Shown one piece after another: positions 9,987 to 21,593 of a DNA stretch of 64,000 bases. Within the stretch, counting starts at the first letter, position 1; every line of letters begins with the position of its first letter. Where the stretch lies: the NCBI RefSeq assembly GCF_033473495.1, contig NC_088938.1, positions 2,604,001-2,668,000 on the forward strand. The letters run 5' to 3'. The position numbers were made by a program, and so were the translations under genes. A model generated the notes under the pieces. That model was not told where the DNA came from. It saw only the letters and a list, made by a program, of their open reading frames with translations, and ran no database searches. Source of the DNA: Cercospora beticola (lineage: Eukaryota; Ascomycota; Dothideomycetes; Mycosphaerellales; Mycosphaerellaceae).

Positions 9987-12248
9987 TCAAATCCCTGAAT
10001 CAGTCTGCAAGTACTCCGCTTGCTCCGGATAGTAGTCTCTCCAAGTATTACATTGTTGGTTGAAATCTGGCGTGATGGGGTCGATATCCAACATTGTTTG
10101 CTGGCTTTCGATGAACTGAACTGCGAAACCATCGTCTGCGTGCCATGCCTATGGAACACTTTTGTCAGTATTTGTGTTATCAATGATGTAGAGCATAAGA
10201 GCGCGACTTACGATATGACAATGCAGCAACCACGCTCCAGGGTTGTTCGTCTCAAATGCAATCGCCAGCCAGCCATTTGTGGGCAGCATGGCAACATCTC
10301 TCCTCATGGGGTTCTCATAGTTCAGGTTCTGTCTGTCGGCATCTGTCCAAGCACTTTCTCCAGCTCCCAAGACGTAGAAGTCATGGCCGTGAAGATGAAT
10401 TGGATGCGGGATGTTGACTGTGAATGGCGAGCCAGGTGCTTCGGTGATAACCCAGTATGTCCAGCGATTGGCATTTGGCAGGGAGATTGCATTCGCGCGA
10501 TCGGGCCAGTTGGAGAAAGAGCGATCGTTTTGGATCTCACCAAGAGTAGGTTGCGACCAGTCGACGCGGAGAGGTGTGCCATTGACTTGCCAGAAGATGG
10601 TCAAAAGGCCGTTGGCATCGGTGGACTGGTTGATTGCTGTGGCGAGTGTCTCAAACGTGGGGATATTGTTCGCAGGAACGTAAGAGTTCCAGTAGGGAAC
10701 AAGTCCGCGTTCATCTGTACAGCGCTGAGCGTAGTTATGCGCTGTGCTAATTGGGGTCTCGTTCTCGTGGCCTTCATATGAGAAGATGGAGCGAATGTTG
10801 CCGTTGTTGAAGTTGGAGCCGCAGCCGGCGGTGTCTTGAGAGTCAGCGCGGAACCAGTAGCTTCCCGGGCTTTGGTCGGCGGTGATGATCACATCGTATC
10901 GTTGCCCGATCCCAAGGAAGACGCTCGTGGCGTTGTAAGGCACCAGAGGAACGAAGTCAGCAGCGATTACAGTCATGGTGTGGCCGTCCAGAGAGAACGT
11001 GAAGTGATTGTCGACGCCAGTGTTGATGAGACGAAGACGGTGGCGTCTGCCAGCTTTGAGAATCGTGCGCGCGTATGATCCTCCCGAGTTGGATGTCATT
11101 GTGCCATTTATGAGACCATTGTCTGCAGTGGGTGCCAGGGAGTTTCGATGTCTGGCGAGAAAGGACGTTGTGCCGACGGTAGGATAGTACCAATCAGTAA
11201 TGGGAAGGGGTCCAAGATCCTCGTCGTAGTCTGCCGTTGCGGGTCCGTACACGACGATAGGTCCAATGATACCATCACCATACTGGTTGCTGAAATGAGA
11301 ATGGTACCAGCTCGTTCCGTATTGAGTCGCAATGAACGTGTAAGTCTTGCTGCCTCCAGGAACTATGGGACACTCGGTGACACCTGGAACGCCGTCCTGG
11401 CCATTGTTGTGCCACATGCGCAATCCGTGCCAGTGAATCGAAGTTCCGTTGTTCGGGAGCTCATTGTGAACAGTGACTTGAATGGTGTCACCCCAGTTTG
11501 CATAGATGGTAGGTCCTGGATATTGTCCGTTGATGGCATACACCAAACGCTCGAAGCCGTCAGGAGACATGGTAGTGTTGGTGATGGTGAAGTCGTAGGA
11601 CACAGTTCGACCGGTCTCTGGCCAATCCTGGTCAAAATCGGTATCAATATCGAAGCCACCACTCCAGCAGCCTCTCGAGTTGGGACCATTCGTGCATGTT
11701 GCTGTCGGCGCGCTACTGGTGGTCGCCGCAGTGCTCGTGGGGGCTCGAATTACAGTAGTCACTGACGGCAGAGTGTTTGACTGCCATGTGTCGGACACGC
11801 TTGCGCTGCCGCCATTGGTGGGTACAGTGAAAGAATGATCTGGATCCGCTTCCCAAGTGACGGTGCCATCGGTGCCAATTTTGATATACTTGTAGCTGAA
11901 ACTTGTGCCTGCTGGAATGCTGATGGTACCTGACCACAGAGGCCTATCGTTTGTGTACTGCGAAGCACTAAGTGCCACGCCGTTGCTCGTGTCCCAGTTG
12001 CCAAGTTGAGCGATTGACCCAACGACTTGTACTGACTCGCCCCAGGCAGTTTGAGCAAGCTGGTTGAAAGTGACCTGAACACTTGCCGTTTGTCGTCGTC
12101 TGATGTCTCTGCTCTGGCGAGAGACAAGTCTCTCAGATGTGAATGGCGTCGCGTGCTGTGTGGTCCCGGGTTCGTGTAACCGCTCGACTGGAATGACCGA
12201 GGCAGTGGCCAGAGCCAGAAAATTAAGGATAGCGTAGTGTAACCTCAT
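9987..12248 (-). CDS. Secreted laccase-type multicopper oxidase with N-terminal CBM20
   Basis: Exons 10212-12248 and 9987-10148 (63-nt intron, donor GTAAGT), 732 residues. Order: signal peptide (1-18), dibasic propeptide end near 50, a CBM20 starch-binding module (about 56-156, with VVGSIAQLGNW and PLWSGTISIPAGTSFSYKYI), a Ser/Thr/Ala linker, then three cupredoxin domains. All four copper-ligand blocks are present: IHWHGL (271-276), WYHSHF (314-319), HPIHLHGH (615-622) and HCHIAWHADDGF across the splice. The axial position after the last His is Phe, a non-Met ligand. The C-terminus is DSGI, the tail that plugs the trinuclear-site tunnel in ascomycete laccases, which confirms the second exon. 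Function: extracellular oxidation of phenols with reduction of O2; the CBM20 suggests anchoring to alpha-glucans. Confidence 0.92.
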
Positions 12249-14645
12249 GGTGGCTGCAGTGGTTGCAAAACGAAGTCAGAGCTTCAACGAGAGTATTAGT
12301 ACTGCGCACTTGGGAGCGCGTGAATGGCGATTGTGCTGTCGCCTGTGTCTAGTGAATGTATAAAAAATTTATTAACGAAAGGGATCACGCATAGGTGAAG
12401 GTGCGTGGACAAGCAGTGTTTGCCATGTCATGCCAGGAGGCGGACTATGTATTCAATCAATCTTTTTGAGCTGTGGAGACTGTGGTCGAGCACGCACGTA
12501 TCAGGAAAATCCGTGGTGGCGATAACCCACTATGGCTCCTTGGCCATTGCTCCACTCGGTTCTTCTGCCATGGAAATGTGACACGGATGTGCGCGAGGAG
12601 GGGCGCTCAAGATAGAAGTGCTGTGTGACGGGTAGTTGCCATTGTCGGACCAAGAAATCTCGCTTCTCGCGCTGTGCCGTGCTGCGTGCAGTCATTTTTG
12701 AGGTCTTGCGCATGTCGTTGCCGGGATTGAGAGTAAGGAGAGGTGTAGGATAGAGTGCTACACGAGCGCTTGTCGGGCCGGATGTGGCTGTATGATGCCT
12801 GTCGCCGAGCCAGGATGGCAAGCCAAAGTCGACGTATCCGCGAGACCACTACCAGTTGTAATCGGTTCACCACTTGCGATCCGGTGCTGCGATACTGTCA
12901 ATCGGTTTCAAGCCTTCTGTTTGTTCACCTCGGCGAATCCTATATCGTGTGGGAATGCCGGACAGTGGATTTTGCAGCTTCATCGAAGAGATCTACGGCG
13001 CGTCCACGGCGAGGTCCACACCCCTGTCCAACCCACAATGTCATCGGACCTTGACTCCGATTCGATGTGGCTGGTTCTACAAGGTGCGTCAGCGATATGC
13101 ATATCCGCAGGGGTCGCCGAACGAGCACAAAATCGATGGTCAATTCCTCACCGACAAACATTCACCTCCTCGTGCTGGCACACCATGTTGCGCACCAGCT
13201 CGCACGAGACGACCACGCGATGTCACCATCTGAATGCAGCTGTGCGATGATTGTACGCGTATCTCGCGACTGGTGGACTGCATCCTTCCAATAGCGGAAG
13301 CATCAAGGTGGGTGGGACTCGACGACTAGATTGATCCCGTTACATGCCGCGCGAGCGAATCGCCTACAGCAATGCTCTCCGAGTCTCGGACACTACGATG
13401 TCGGCACGTGGTCGGGTGTAGAGCGAAACACGTCGTGCTCTCGGTCCATGGGTCGTCGCGTGGGAGGCTTGATGGTCATGGCAGTGGCGGGAAAGGAAGC
13501 AGATATATTGACCAAGCAAGCGTGCCCGCCATCATTGCCAGGGGCCAAGCTGTGGAATGTTCGCAGTGGACGGCATATGAATTGTCTGGAGATGGTGATA
13601 TAAGATGGTGGCTGCGCTCGCCTAGGCGTCCATTGTGCTTCGCTTGCGCTTTCTGCAGCGCTGCGCGTGACCGCATGACATCTGCTGCCACGTGCAGGAA
13701 TATCGTGCACCGGTGCCAGATCCGTGGACCAGGGGTGGATGTTGATGAGACTTGACGAGTGTCTCACTTCCAAACTGATACAAAACAGATCTCAGATCGA
13801 GGCCAAAATTAGCTCTGAGCGATGAACAACAACCAAATGGGGGACAGAGCACCTTCCTCTTCCAGGCACACGCACTTACTCCTGCCTGCCCTTCCGATCA
13901 CCTTGCGATGTGACTTCCTCTGCAGGCCGAACATTGTTTCCAGTGATTCCCTTTGGCTGGCCGCACTATCGCAGGAACGACAAGAAGAGGATGAATCAAC
14001 TTACAACCCATCAGATACCATAATGAAGCGAAGTCTAGTAGGGAAGAAGATACCGCGAGACCTCAATACCCATCCTGACGTCTCCTTCGATAGGTCCAAC
14101 ACTCGTGGGTCTCTCGATGTAGGACACGCCTGCCGTGTAAGCGGAACATCCCGACTTCACCTCTCCAGCTCTAAAGCTTCTCTGTGCCAGAAGTCCTCTG
14201 CACTCCAGATCACAAATCGTGAGGTCCAGCTTGTGTAATCGAACACGATAATCCTCTTGCAGTACTGTACCAAGGTGCATTCACGAATCTGCACACATCG
14301 AAAAGGTTGATAGAACTGCTCCGGGAACCTTCACCCATTCAAGCGCAGTCATTTTCGCAGAGCAAACCGTGGATTCGGGACTTCAGACAGGACTGACTAG
14401 TTTATCACATGCTGATGTCTGAATGCTTTCCACCACATTCACCAATGCACAATGCAATCAGCACGTGCAGCATGGTCGGAAAAATTGTTTGCCTGGCTGC
14501 CCACAGAGCACATGCACCAGCATTTAACAACTTCTGTCCGCCGCATCTTCGATCCCTCTCGAACCCATAACATCTTGAGAAGCTCCGAACGCCAAATCTC
14601 ACAGAAATCCAACTCATCTCAAAGGCCAATCGACTCACAACCACA
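12249..14645. other. 2.4 kb gene-poor interval
   Basis: No reading frame here shows a recognisable domain, signal peptide or splice structure that I would defend. The longest frames (for example 13822-14238 on the plus strand, 138 codons) have biased composition and no family features. It contains the laccase promoter and, near 14.6 kb, the 5' region of the small Cys-rich gene. Confidence 0.5.
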
Positions 14646-15021
14646 ATGTGCAAAGTCCGTCCTCCAATCCCCCTCCCCTCTCATCCCCTCCCCACCACTA
14701 ACTAACACTCTTCACCAGCTCTTCTGCGCAATCGGCCACGACGGCCCCTACAAAGAATGCACCACGACGCTCCTCTCCTGCGTCGTCTACTGCGAACCCA
14801 AAAAAGGCAAAGCTCCTCTCCGCTACCACCATACCACTTGCTTCCCAAAAGAAATGACTGTCGTCTGGGGACTACCACCAAAGGGCAAGGAATTCTATTG
14901 CAAAGTCTGCGAAAGGATCTTGAATATCACGGAGGAGTCCGGACCGGAGGCGGAGATGGGGAAGGGGTATGTTTTGGAGAAGGGGAGGGGAAGGGGAGAG
15001 TGGAAGGTTAAGAAGGTTTGA
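14646..15021 (+). CDS. Small Cys/His-rich protein, unknown function
   Basis: Exon 1 is only three codons (14646-14654, Met-Cys-Lys). The intron contains CACTAACTAAC and ends CACCAG; exon 2 is 14719-15021, giving 103 residues. The conserved-looking core is LFCAIGHDGPYKEC, then LLSCVVYC, HHTTCFP and YCKVCERI. Together with Cys2 this spaces Cys and His in a way that could bind zinc, but no named domain fits. There is no signal peptide or membrane segment. The tail is Glu/Lys/Gly-rich. Its tiny first exon would be missed by a simple ORF search. The plus-strand frame from 14452 is a read-through of the intron. Confidence 0.55.
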
Positions 15022-15342
15022 GGGGGCAGATCAAGGGGTGTCACTCAGGCGTGGGGTTCGAGGTTGGATGAGTCGTGGACGAGGTTGAGAGGGGGGAGAC
15101 GTGAGCGCATGCGGTGGTAGAGCACATCAAGTCGCGAAGATTGAGATTCCTGTTTCGAGGATGCGGAGGAGTGGTGGACCTCAGATATCCTGGATAAATC
15201 CAGGTCGATTGTTTGTCAACATGTAAGCATGATAAATGAAATGATATTGCGTTGGATAACATTCCGTCGCCCTTCATACTCCGTGAAGCTTACTGCTTGT
15301 TTTCAAAACCACCCCTTGCATGTCAAATGTACGCCAGCTCCC

Positions 15343-16876
15343 TTACGATTTCGGCAAGACCCAAGTCACCACGCTCTGAGCTGGCACCGTCCCACTCCAA
15401 ACCTGCCCACTGGACATCGTCAACCGCAAAAACACCGCATTTGTAACCGTACTCAAAATTACCACTGTCCTTGTCCCATCGGGATTGACAGTGCCGACAG
15501 CCTGCACCATCTGTCCGGTGGAACTCGACCCTCCGCCACTGACCAGTACCACTCGTGCTCCCTTGGGAATATATCGACTAAACTGCGCCATCATATAGTA
15601 CGCAGTGTTGAGTGTATAGGTCCCATCATTGTTCACAGTAACGAGGCCTTGGCATTGATCGCAGCCTCCTTGGATATACGGACCATTGTTCACGTCTGTG
15701 GCAAGGCCCCACGCAATAGAACCAGATCCCCAATTTTGCAAAGGGCCCAGTGTGAACGCGGCTGCATTCCACCATGGTTGTGAGGCAGGCGTCCAGCATT
15801 CGGTCATGTATTGCGTTACGTTTGGATTGGAAGTGCGGAAGTCGGACATTGTGCTCCATGGGGCAGTAGAGTAGCAGTGCCAAGCGACTGTGCTGGTATA
15901 TGCGCCGGCATTGTCGAGGATTGTTTGTGGGTATGACGGTTGGTCCACTGGAATTTGGGCGACGTGGTTAGTGGATGCCGTCTGCGTTGCGCTGTCGCCG
16001 TGCATACTTACGATTATGATCATATGCCCAGATCTGAGTAGATAAACCTGCTTGCGCGAAAGCAGGTCCGAGACGATTCTTGACCAGTAAGGCGTTCTCG
16101 TAGTCATAGACATACATGGTTGGGAACTCGGCAACAGAGTTCAGTGGCTCGTTCTGGAGAGTGATGGCGTTCACAGGAGCACCGGCTCTTGCATATGCTT
16201 GGACGTACTTGACCAAGTACTGTGCAAAGGCGTATGAGTAATCGGTCTCAGTCGAGTTGAGATAAGTGTCTTGCAGATTGTTGTTGGTTGCGTTACCGGT
16301 GAGAACTCCATTTCTTTTCATCCACCCTGGAGCGGACCATGATGACCCAAGAAGTGTCATACGAGGTGCAGCAGTTCTCATTCTCGCCAATAGAGACGCC
16401 ATTGCGGTACCATTAGGACCAAGAGCAAAATTCGTCAACTGCGGATCCGGGTTGCCATTGTTGTCATCGTATGTATAAGCCGTTGCGGAAAGATCAGAGG
16501 ACCCTATGGTATGACGCATCAAGCTAAAATTCGCCGAGTTCGAAGGGCTCGAGGTCATCAATACGTTCATAAGAGATGTCTGCTGACTGCTTGATAGCCT
16601 GTTCCAGTTGACGACTGTGGCATCCGTTATGGCAGCTCCGAAACCAGTAACGCTTTGTCTGTAGGCGGCTGTTGTATCGTTCAAGGACAGATTCCATAGA
16701 GTAGACCCAGATGGCTGAGTCCCCGAACCTTTAGCTGGAGCAGTCAAGCGTGTGAGTTTGTAGGTGCCATTGTAATTGGAGCATATTGCAGATGCGGTCG
16801 ATTGTCGAATTTCGAGCGGTGAGGCCAGTGCTGAGCCACTGAATGCAACGATGAAGGCAAAATTGAGGGCCAACAT
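15343..16876 (-). CDS. Secreted glycoside hydrolase family 30 enzyme
   Basis: Exons 16012-16876 and 15343-15947 give 489 residues with a signal peptide (MLALNFAFIVAFSGSALAS). The GH30 catalytic frame is intact: acid/base Glu243 in TLQNEPLNS and nucleophile Glu338 in YMTECW. Other family marks are QSVTGFGAAITDA near the start and SSWSAPGWMK near residue 180. After the barrel comes the beta-sandwich typical of GH30. Fungal members are endo-beta-1,6-glucanases, glucosylceramidase-like enzymes or xylanases; I cannot decide which. The overall layout is closest to the beta-1,6-glucanase type. The intron (64 nt, GTAAGTATG donor) splits the codon after YDHN. Confidence 0.88.
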
Positions 16877-18448
16877 GCTTTCTGTAGTTGACCAGCTGCC
16901 ACCAGTCTTGTTGAGCTTGTTGATAAAGAATATCGTGTGGAAGATCCAGCCGTCTATTTGTATCGTGTGTGCTTTTCAAACACCACACGTGCCGGCCAGC
17001 ACTGATAACATAGAGTACGCGAGGGCCTCGATCGCTTTCGTTGCCGCTGGGATCATGGGTGGCCTAGAACAAGCCTCCAAAATCGAGCAGGTAGTGAAGC
17101 AGAACCAATGGAGAGCCAGTTTTAACAGTGCGTGATCGGGCGGAGAAAAGCTCGTGAGCAAGACCACAGCGAGAGCGATAAACCACGAGCTTCTGCCAAT
17201 GTCACAACTTTGCTGGCAGCCAGGCTGGCCTGGCAGATACAGTACTCATGATGCTGGCGTGATTGGCAGGCTGTCTGCAGGAGGCTGTAAGGTGTCTGGC
17301 CTATTGCGTCAAAGAGGCCGATTGAGCCGGAACGATTTCTTTTGATAGTGTGAGTGGGTTGGTGTAGTGATGTGGCAGCACGTGTCGTCGTCGGAGGATT
17401 TCTCCATGTCTCGGTCGCGCCGACTCTGGCGGGGAACTGAAAACGGTTCCGCATCATCACCCCACGACATGTCGATACGGGAATATGACTGGCTGGGTTG
17501 TGTAGCCCTAGAGCCAGTTAGTCCCAAACAGTGCTTGTCTCTAGCTTTTTTCCAGAGCAGGTCGAACGAGCAATCAAGGCCACGAGGTCGGCGTAGAGCG
17601 GCTCGGCGGCGCGATCTCGCCTCTTTCGTCCTGGACTGTTGATAGCGGCATGCCACCTTGCCAAGGTCACCAACCACGAATGGATCTAAGAAGGCAATTT
17701 GCACGCGCAAACTGCCTGCGGGGTGGAGACCTGCGCTGGCATTCCCAGCGTGAGGCTGTTTTGGGAGGCTGACCTCTGTGCAAGTTGTGTGAAATCGGCG
17801 TAGTCTTGCACAGGAACGGGATGTATCTCTGTTCCTTCTTGGAGGCCATGACAATGAATTGTGATGTTCGGGGCAGACGCAGACGGCTGCCTTCATGTAT
17901 CCAGGCGACGATAGTTCTTGCCGAACTGCTTATCGTGGACTGCTGGTGGAGGCGCGGCCATATGCTGGTAGCGAAGGCTGTGGTTAGTTGTCGCCGGACT
18001 GCTCAATGCTATTGAACGATCGTGATTCATGGAGCGAGGCGCGCTCACTGACGCGGGATGAAGCGAGGAGAGGTTCATGAGCAGGTTTGATGAGCGGTTC
18101 GTGGCTGCTGTGGTGAGGGAAGACTTGGCGCGCCCAGCACACTTCATCTCCAATGTCTCACCTGTAGACTAGTTCTACCAAGCTCAGCTCCACACTTCAT
18201 CTCCATCTCCATCTCGCCCATCGCATCGAGTGATGGCTGCAGACATGTCGGTCGAAGAACACATCACAGCCTCAGCGCGAAACTGGCCAACCACCGCAGC
18301 CAGCACAATGCACGTCTTTGTCGATCGCCAGTCCACGCCCGCTCGGCGCGCGTCATTTCTTGTGGCTGCTGGGCAGAGCGGTCGCGTCCTCTCCAGGAGC
18401 ACCCTGTTCTCGCTAACATGGCACATCCCAGTCCAGTCGGGAGTTTGA
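16877..18448. other. 1.6 kb intergenic interval
   Basis: Contains the upstream regions of the GH30 and DUF2235 genes, which diverge here. The frames present (such as 17309-17896, minus) are Arg/Ser-rich, lack domains and look like chance openings in GC-rich DNA. Confidence 0.4.
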
Positions 18449-19924
18449 ATGGACGACATGGCAGCTCCTAACCTGACCACTTCTGGACCTTCTCCCGGCT
18501 ACGTACCCAAGAAGTTGATCGTAGCATGCGACGGGAGCTGGAAGAATTCCGATTCAGGCATTCTAGGAGGGACGGGGCTCTCGTGGATCTGGAGAGGTGA
18601 AGAACAAGTCTTGACAAATGTGACAAGGATTGCCCGAGCGATCGAAAGTGTAAACCAGAAGGGACAGCAACAGATCTGCTATTACCAGCCGGGTGTTGGA
18701 TCAGAAGGGAACCTATTCGGACGTGTCGTTGGTGGTGCGCTGGGCCTGGGGTTGGCAGCGAACATCCGAGAAGCGTACTCCTTCATAGCAAACAATTATT
18801 TGCATGGAGACGAAATCATCCTGATCGGATTTTCTCGAGGCGCATTCACCGCACGCTCGGTCGGAGGCCTCATCTGTGACCTCGGAATCCTGAATACAGA
18901 TGGCCTCGATCACCTGGTCGACGTGTTCGAAGACTGGGAAAATTGCGGAGCGGAAGGTTATACGACCCTTCTTGGAAAAGATGAGCCCACGTTCGAGATG
19001 AAAACTGGCCTTGAGGATACGAAAGCATACATCAAGAAGTATCGCGAGGCTCTGGTCAAGATCGCCTACATCAGCCCCCAGGAAGTGCCTATCAAAGCCA
19101 TCGGTGTCTTCGACACAGTCGGGTCGCTTGGCATTCCGGTCAATCCTCTCCTCCAACGTCTCGGCCTCCCTCATGTGCTGCGAGAATACCGCTTCTACAA
19201 CACAGATCTCGATCCAAACATAGAGAATGCTTTTCAAGTTCTTGCCCTGGATGAAACTCGCAGCGCGTACCGTCCCGCACTCTGGCAAAAAGTTCCAGGT
19301 GTTAACTCAACGCTGAAACAGCTATGGACATGTGGTGGGCATACGAACGCGGGCGGTGGATATGCAGACAGCAATCTTTCGGACATTTCACTGGCTTGGA
19401 TGATGTCAAATCTCGCGCCGTTCATCCAATTCACTCCAGGATACGTGCGAAAGCAACACGAGAAAAACCAGCAGCGCCTCCAGCAAGCCAACGTCCCAGC
19501 CAAGGGCCTTCTGTGGGCCGCAGGGCAACTGAGAAATAAAGGAAAAGGAATTCAAGCCCTATTGGGCTTGGTGTCGCGGAACCCAGGCAGATACCACGTG
19601 CTGGACAAAAAGACATTGAAGGAGAGACAGGAAGAGCCACTACAGAATACGAATGAGCGCATCCATGTTGCCGTGCGCTCGAGAAAGAAGACCGGCGGGT
19701 TGAATGAGAAGAATGAGATCGTCAAGTATGAGCCTAATGGCCTCGCCGAGGAGGACTATGAGCTTGTCGATGAGAACGCGGAGCCGGGAAAGGCGATGTG
19801 GAGGTACATTGGGAAGGATCCTCAATTCGCCGGGTTGATCCTGCTAGAGGATGAGTTGGGAATATTTGAGAGGGAAATTTTCGAGGATTGCGTTTCCAAA
19901 ACTGCTGTGGAAGTGGGAAAATGA
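18449..19924 (+). CDS. DUF2235 (Tle1-like) alpha/beta hydrolase
   Basis: Single exon, 491 residues. The DUF2235 features are clear: KKLIVACDGSWKNSDSG at the start of the domain, an ICYYQPGVGSEG block, then the nucleophile elbow IGFSRGAFTARSVGGLI (G-x-S-x-G with Ser). GVFDTVGSLGIP and VLALDETRSAYRPALW follow, all typical of the family, with WTCGGHTNAGGGYADSNLSD as the probable catalytic-His region. Bacterial relatives include T6SS phospholipase A effectors; fungal members are intracellular and mostly uncharacterised, so lipase or esterase activity is inference. No signal peptide. The C-terminal 120 residues are charged and lack a known domain. An in-frame Met four codons later is an alternative start. 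Confidence 0.85.
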   Translation: MDDMAAPNLTTSGPSPGYVPKKLIVACDGSWKNSDSGILGGTGLSWIWRGEEQVLTNVTRIARAIESVNQKGQQQICYYQPGVGSEGNLFGRVVGGALGLGLAANIREAYSFIANNYLHGDEIILIGFSRGAFTARSVGGLICDLGILNTDGLDHLVDVFEDWENCGAEGYTTLLGKDEPTFEMKTGLEDTKAYIKKYREALVKIAYISPQEVPIKAIGVFDTVGSLGIPVNPLLQRLGLPHVLREYRFYNTDLDPNIENAFQVLALDETRSAYRPALWQKVPGVNSTLKQLWTCGGHTNAGGGYADSNLSDISLAWMMSNLAPFIQFTPGYVRKQHEKNQQRLQQANVPAKGLLWAAGQLRNKGKGIQALLGLVSRNPGRYHVLDKKTLKERQEEPLQNTNERIHVAVRSRKKTGGLNEKNEIVKYEPNGLAEEDYELVDENAEPGKAMWRYIGKDPQFAGLILLEDELGIFEREIFEDCVSKTAVEVGK

Positions 19925-19964
19925 GAAACGCTGTCCGAGCGGTAATGTCGTGGACGTAGAAATC

Positions 19965-20393
19965 TCACCAATGTAATGCTGCTGTGTACCTCCTCGCCAC
20001 CTCTGCACTCTCATCAACTTCTCGAAATTTCTCGATCCCACTGCTTGCGCCTTGCTCATCTACTGCCCAGTGTCCTTCCTCGATCATCCGCCTCCAGCTA
20101 TTGAGTATCAAATGCAGCTGCGTTCGATGTCTGGGAATGAATGCATTGATCTTCGTCTGGTAAAGATCTGTTCTCGGAAGGCGTTCGACTTTCAGGTGGT
20201 CATTGTACATTGCGTGACTATCCTGACCGCCGACATCGAATGGCAGAATCAGCAGACTGACGTCTTCGTGTGCGGTTGCGCACCAAGGGCGAGATTTGTC
20301 GAGGTAGAGACCTGCGGGGAGCTCATGAAGAGAATCAAAAGGACGCTCGATCGTGTGCTCCGCGGTAAGGCGTCTTCCGTAGCTCGCATGCAT
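19965..20393 (-). CDS. Hypothetical protein, 142 residues
   Basis: Intact frame with balanced composition (charged, Trp- and His-containing, no low complexity), tail-to-tail with the DUF2235 gene and 40 bp from its stop. No domain, signal peptide or membrane helix is visible. It may be the last exon of a longer gene, as no upstream exon could be excluded. Included because its composition looks more protein-like than the surrounding chance frames; function unknown. Confidence 0.4.
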   Translation of the reverse strand: MHASYGRRLTAEHTIERPFDSLHELPAGLYLDKSRPWCATAHEDVSLLILPFDVGGQDSHAMYNDHLKVERLPRTDLYQTKINAFIPRHRTQLHLILNSWRRMIEEGHWAVDEQGASSGIEKFREVDESAEVARRYTAALHW

Positions 20394-20491
20394 GCTTAGT
20401 GACCAGACAGGGAGGTGCTATGCGATGTGTCTGGTCGCCACACGGAGGGTGTGGCACAGCTGTCGTACTGCGCATGATTTCGTGCACTGCG

Positions 20492-21109
20492 TCACAAAAT
20501 CATCGGCCGTTCATCCTTCTCGCAGTCTCCTTGTGTCGAACACATTGGCTGCACCAGCTGACGCCGTGATGCGAGCGGCCGACACAGATCCCATACAGCT
20601 GCGATGATGTACATGATTAACATCAACGGCAGGTAAACAACCAAAAACGCCAGAATGATGTTCTGCACTCCGCCGTCCTGAACAAACCTGTCGTAGCGAA
20701 GCGCTCCTGAACGCCACAGATCGATCAATTCATCTTTCGCACATGGCCACGAAGTAGTCATGTCGAAAGGATGAAATTGTTGCGCTTGTTCGCAGGTACT
20801 GGGCAGGATTTGCGGTACCAGCGTTAGGCCGGCAACATGGACTCCGTTGTGTATGATGTGCGCCATGAGGATCGGCGAAAGCATACCAAGGATGATGATA
20901 GGCCAGAACCAGAGCAGCACTAACTCCTTGATCGAGCCTACGCCATGGCCTGGGAGACTCAAGAATGCAGGTGCTCGTTCTAGTATGTGCGTGGCTATGA
21001 AGATGGCCGCCATGATGTATCCCATAGTACCGAAGAAGAAAGTCCATTCGGCTATGGTGGTTGCTAAGGTTATCTCGGCTTCCGTCAAGGTAGAGTTCGT
21101 GTTGTCCAT
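20492..21109 (-). CDS. Three-helix membrane protein, unknown function
   Basis: From the ATG at 21109 (MDNTNSTLTEAEITLATTIA) the protein has 205 residues and three clear hydrophobic segments: WTFFFGTMGYIMAAIFIA, LVLLWFWPIIILGMLSPILM and IILAFLVVYLPLMLIMYIIA. A hydrophilic loop with three Cys/Trp-containing stretches separates helices 2 and 3, and the tail is charged. The frame is open further upstream to 21364, but that part is Cys/Pro/Ser-rich and unlike a membrane-protein N-terminus. The N-terminal Asn-Asn/Ser-Thr motif could be N-glycosylated. No family recognised. Confidence 0.65.
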   Translation of the reverse strand: MDNTNSTLTEAEITLATTIAEWTFFFGTMGYIMAAIFIATHILERAPAFLSLPGHGVGSIKELVLLWFWPIIILGMLSPILMAHIIHNGVHVAGLTLVPQILPSTCEQAQQFHPFDMTTSWPCAKDELIDLWRSGALRYDRFVQDGGVQNIILAFLVVYLPLMLIMYIIAAVWDLCRPLASRRQLVQPMCSTQGDCEKDERPMIL

Positions 21110-21593
21110 CTCGAGCAGAATGACGATTTGTAACTTCTGATCGCCACTGTGTGTTGGCGTGGCCAGTGGAGAGAATAGTCTGAGGTGCAGAAGGACGGGA
21201 GCCGGAGAGCGAGGGCAAGATGGACAGCAGCCAAGCGGGCCAACCGGAACCACTCTGTTGCTTTGGTAGCAGGTAGCACAATTTTGTCCGCGATCGACCT
21301 CACGAGCTTGCAAGCTTCCATCTCTGCAAACAAATGTTTTGTATGCACTCTGCGATCCGACCACCGGCTACCTTAGTCAATCGCAGTCGGCGGAGAAAAA
21401 GTATTGTGTCGAAATGGTCATGCGTGATACACCTGCACACAGCCGTCGGAGACTACTACACTGAACTCCTGCTCAGACAAGTCCTAACAGCGCATTTTGG
21501 GCCGCAGTCAACCTCGCAAGCTAGGAGGTCACTATACTCTCAGAGACAAAAGTGGTTTGCATGGCGATCGGTGTTCTGAGTGAACGCACCTGG

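Noticed and set aside
9987..12248. Laccase as part of the UstYa cluster
   Set aside because: More than 46 kb away with many unrelated genes between; no reason to link them.
13822..14238. 138-codon plus-strand frame in the gene-poor interval
   Set aside because: No recognisable domain or motif, biased composition, no supporting context.
17309..17896. 195-codon minus-strand frame
   Set aside because: Arg/Ser-rich, no domain or splice logic, and overlapping frames are open on the other strand; typical of GC-rich non-coding DNA.
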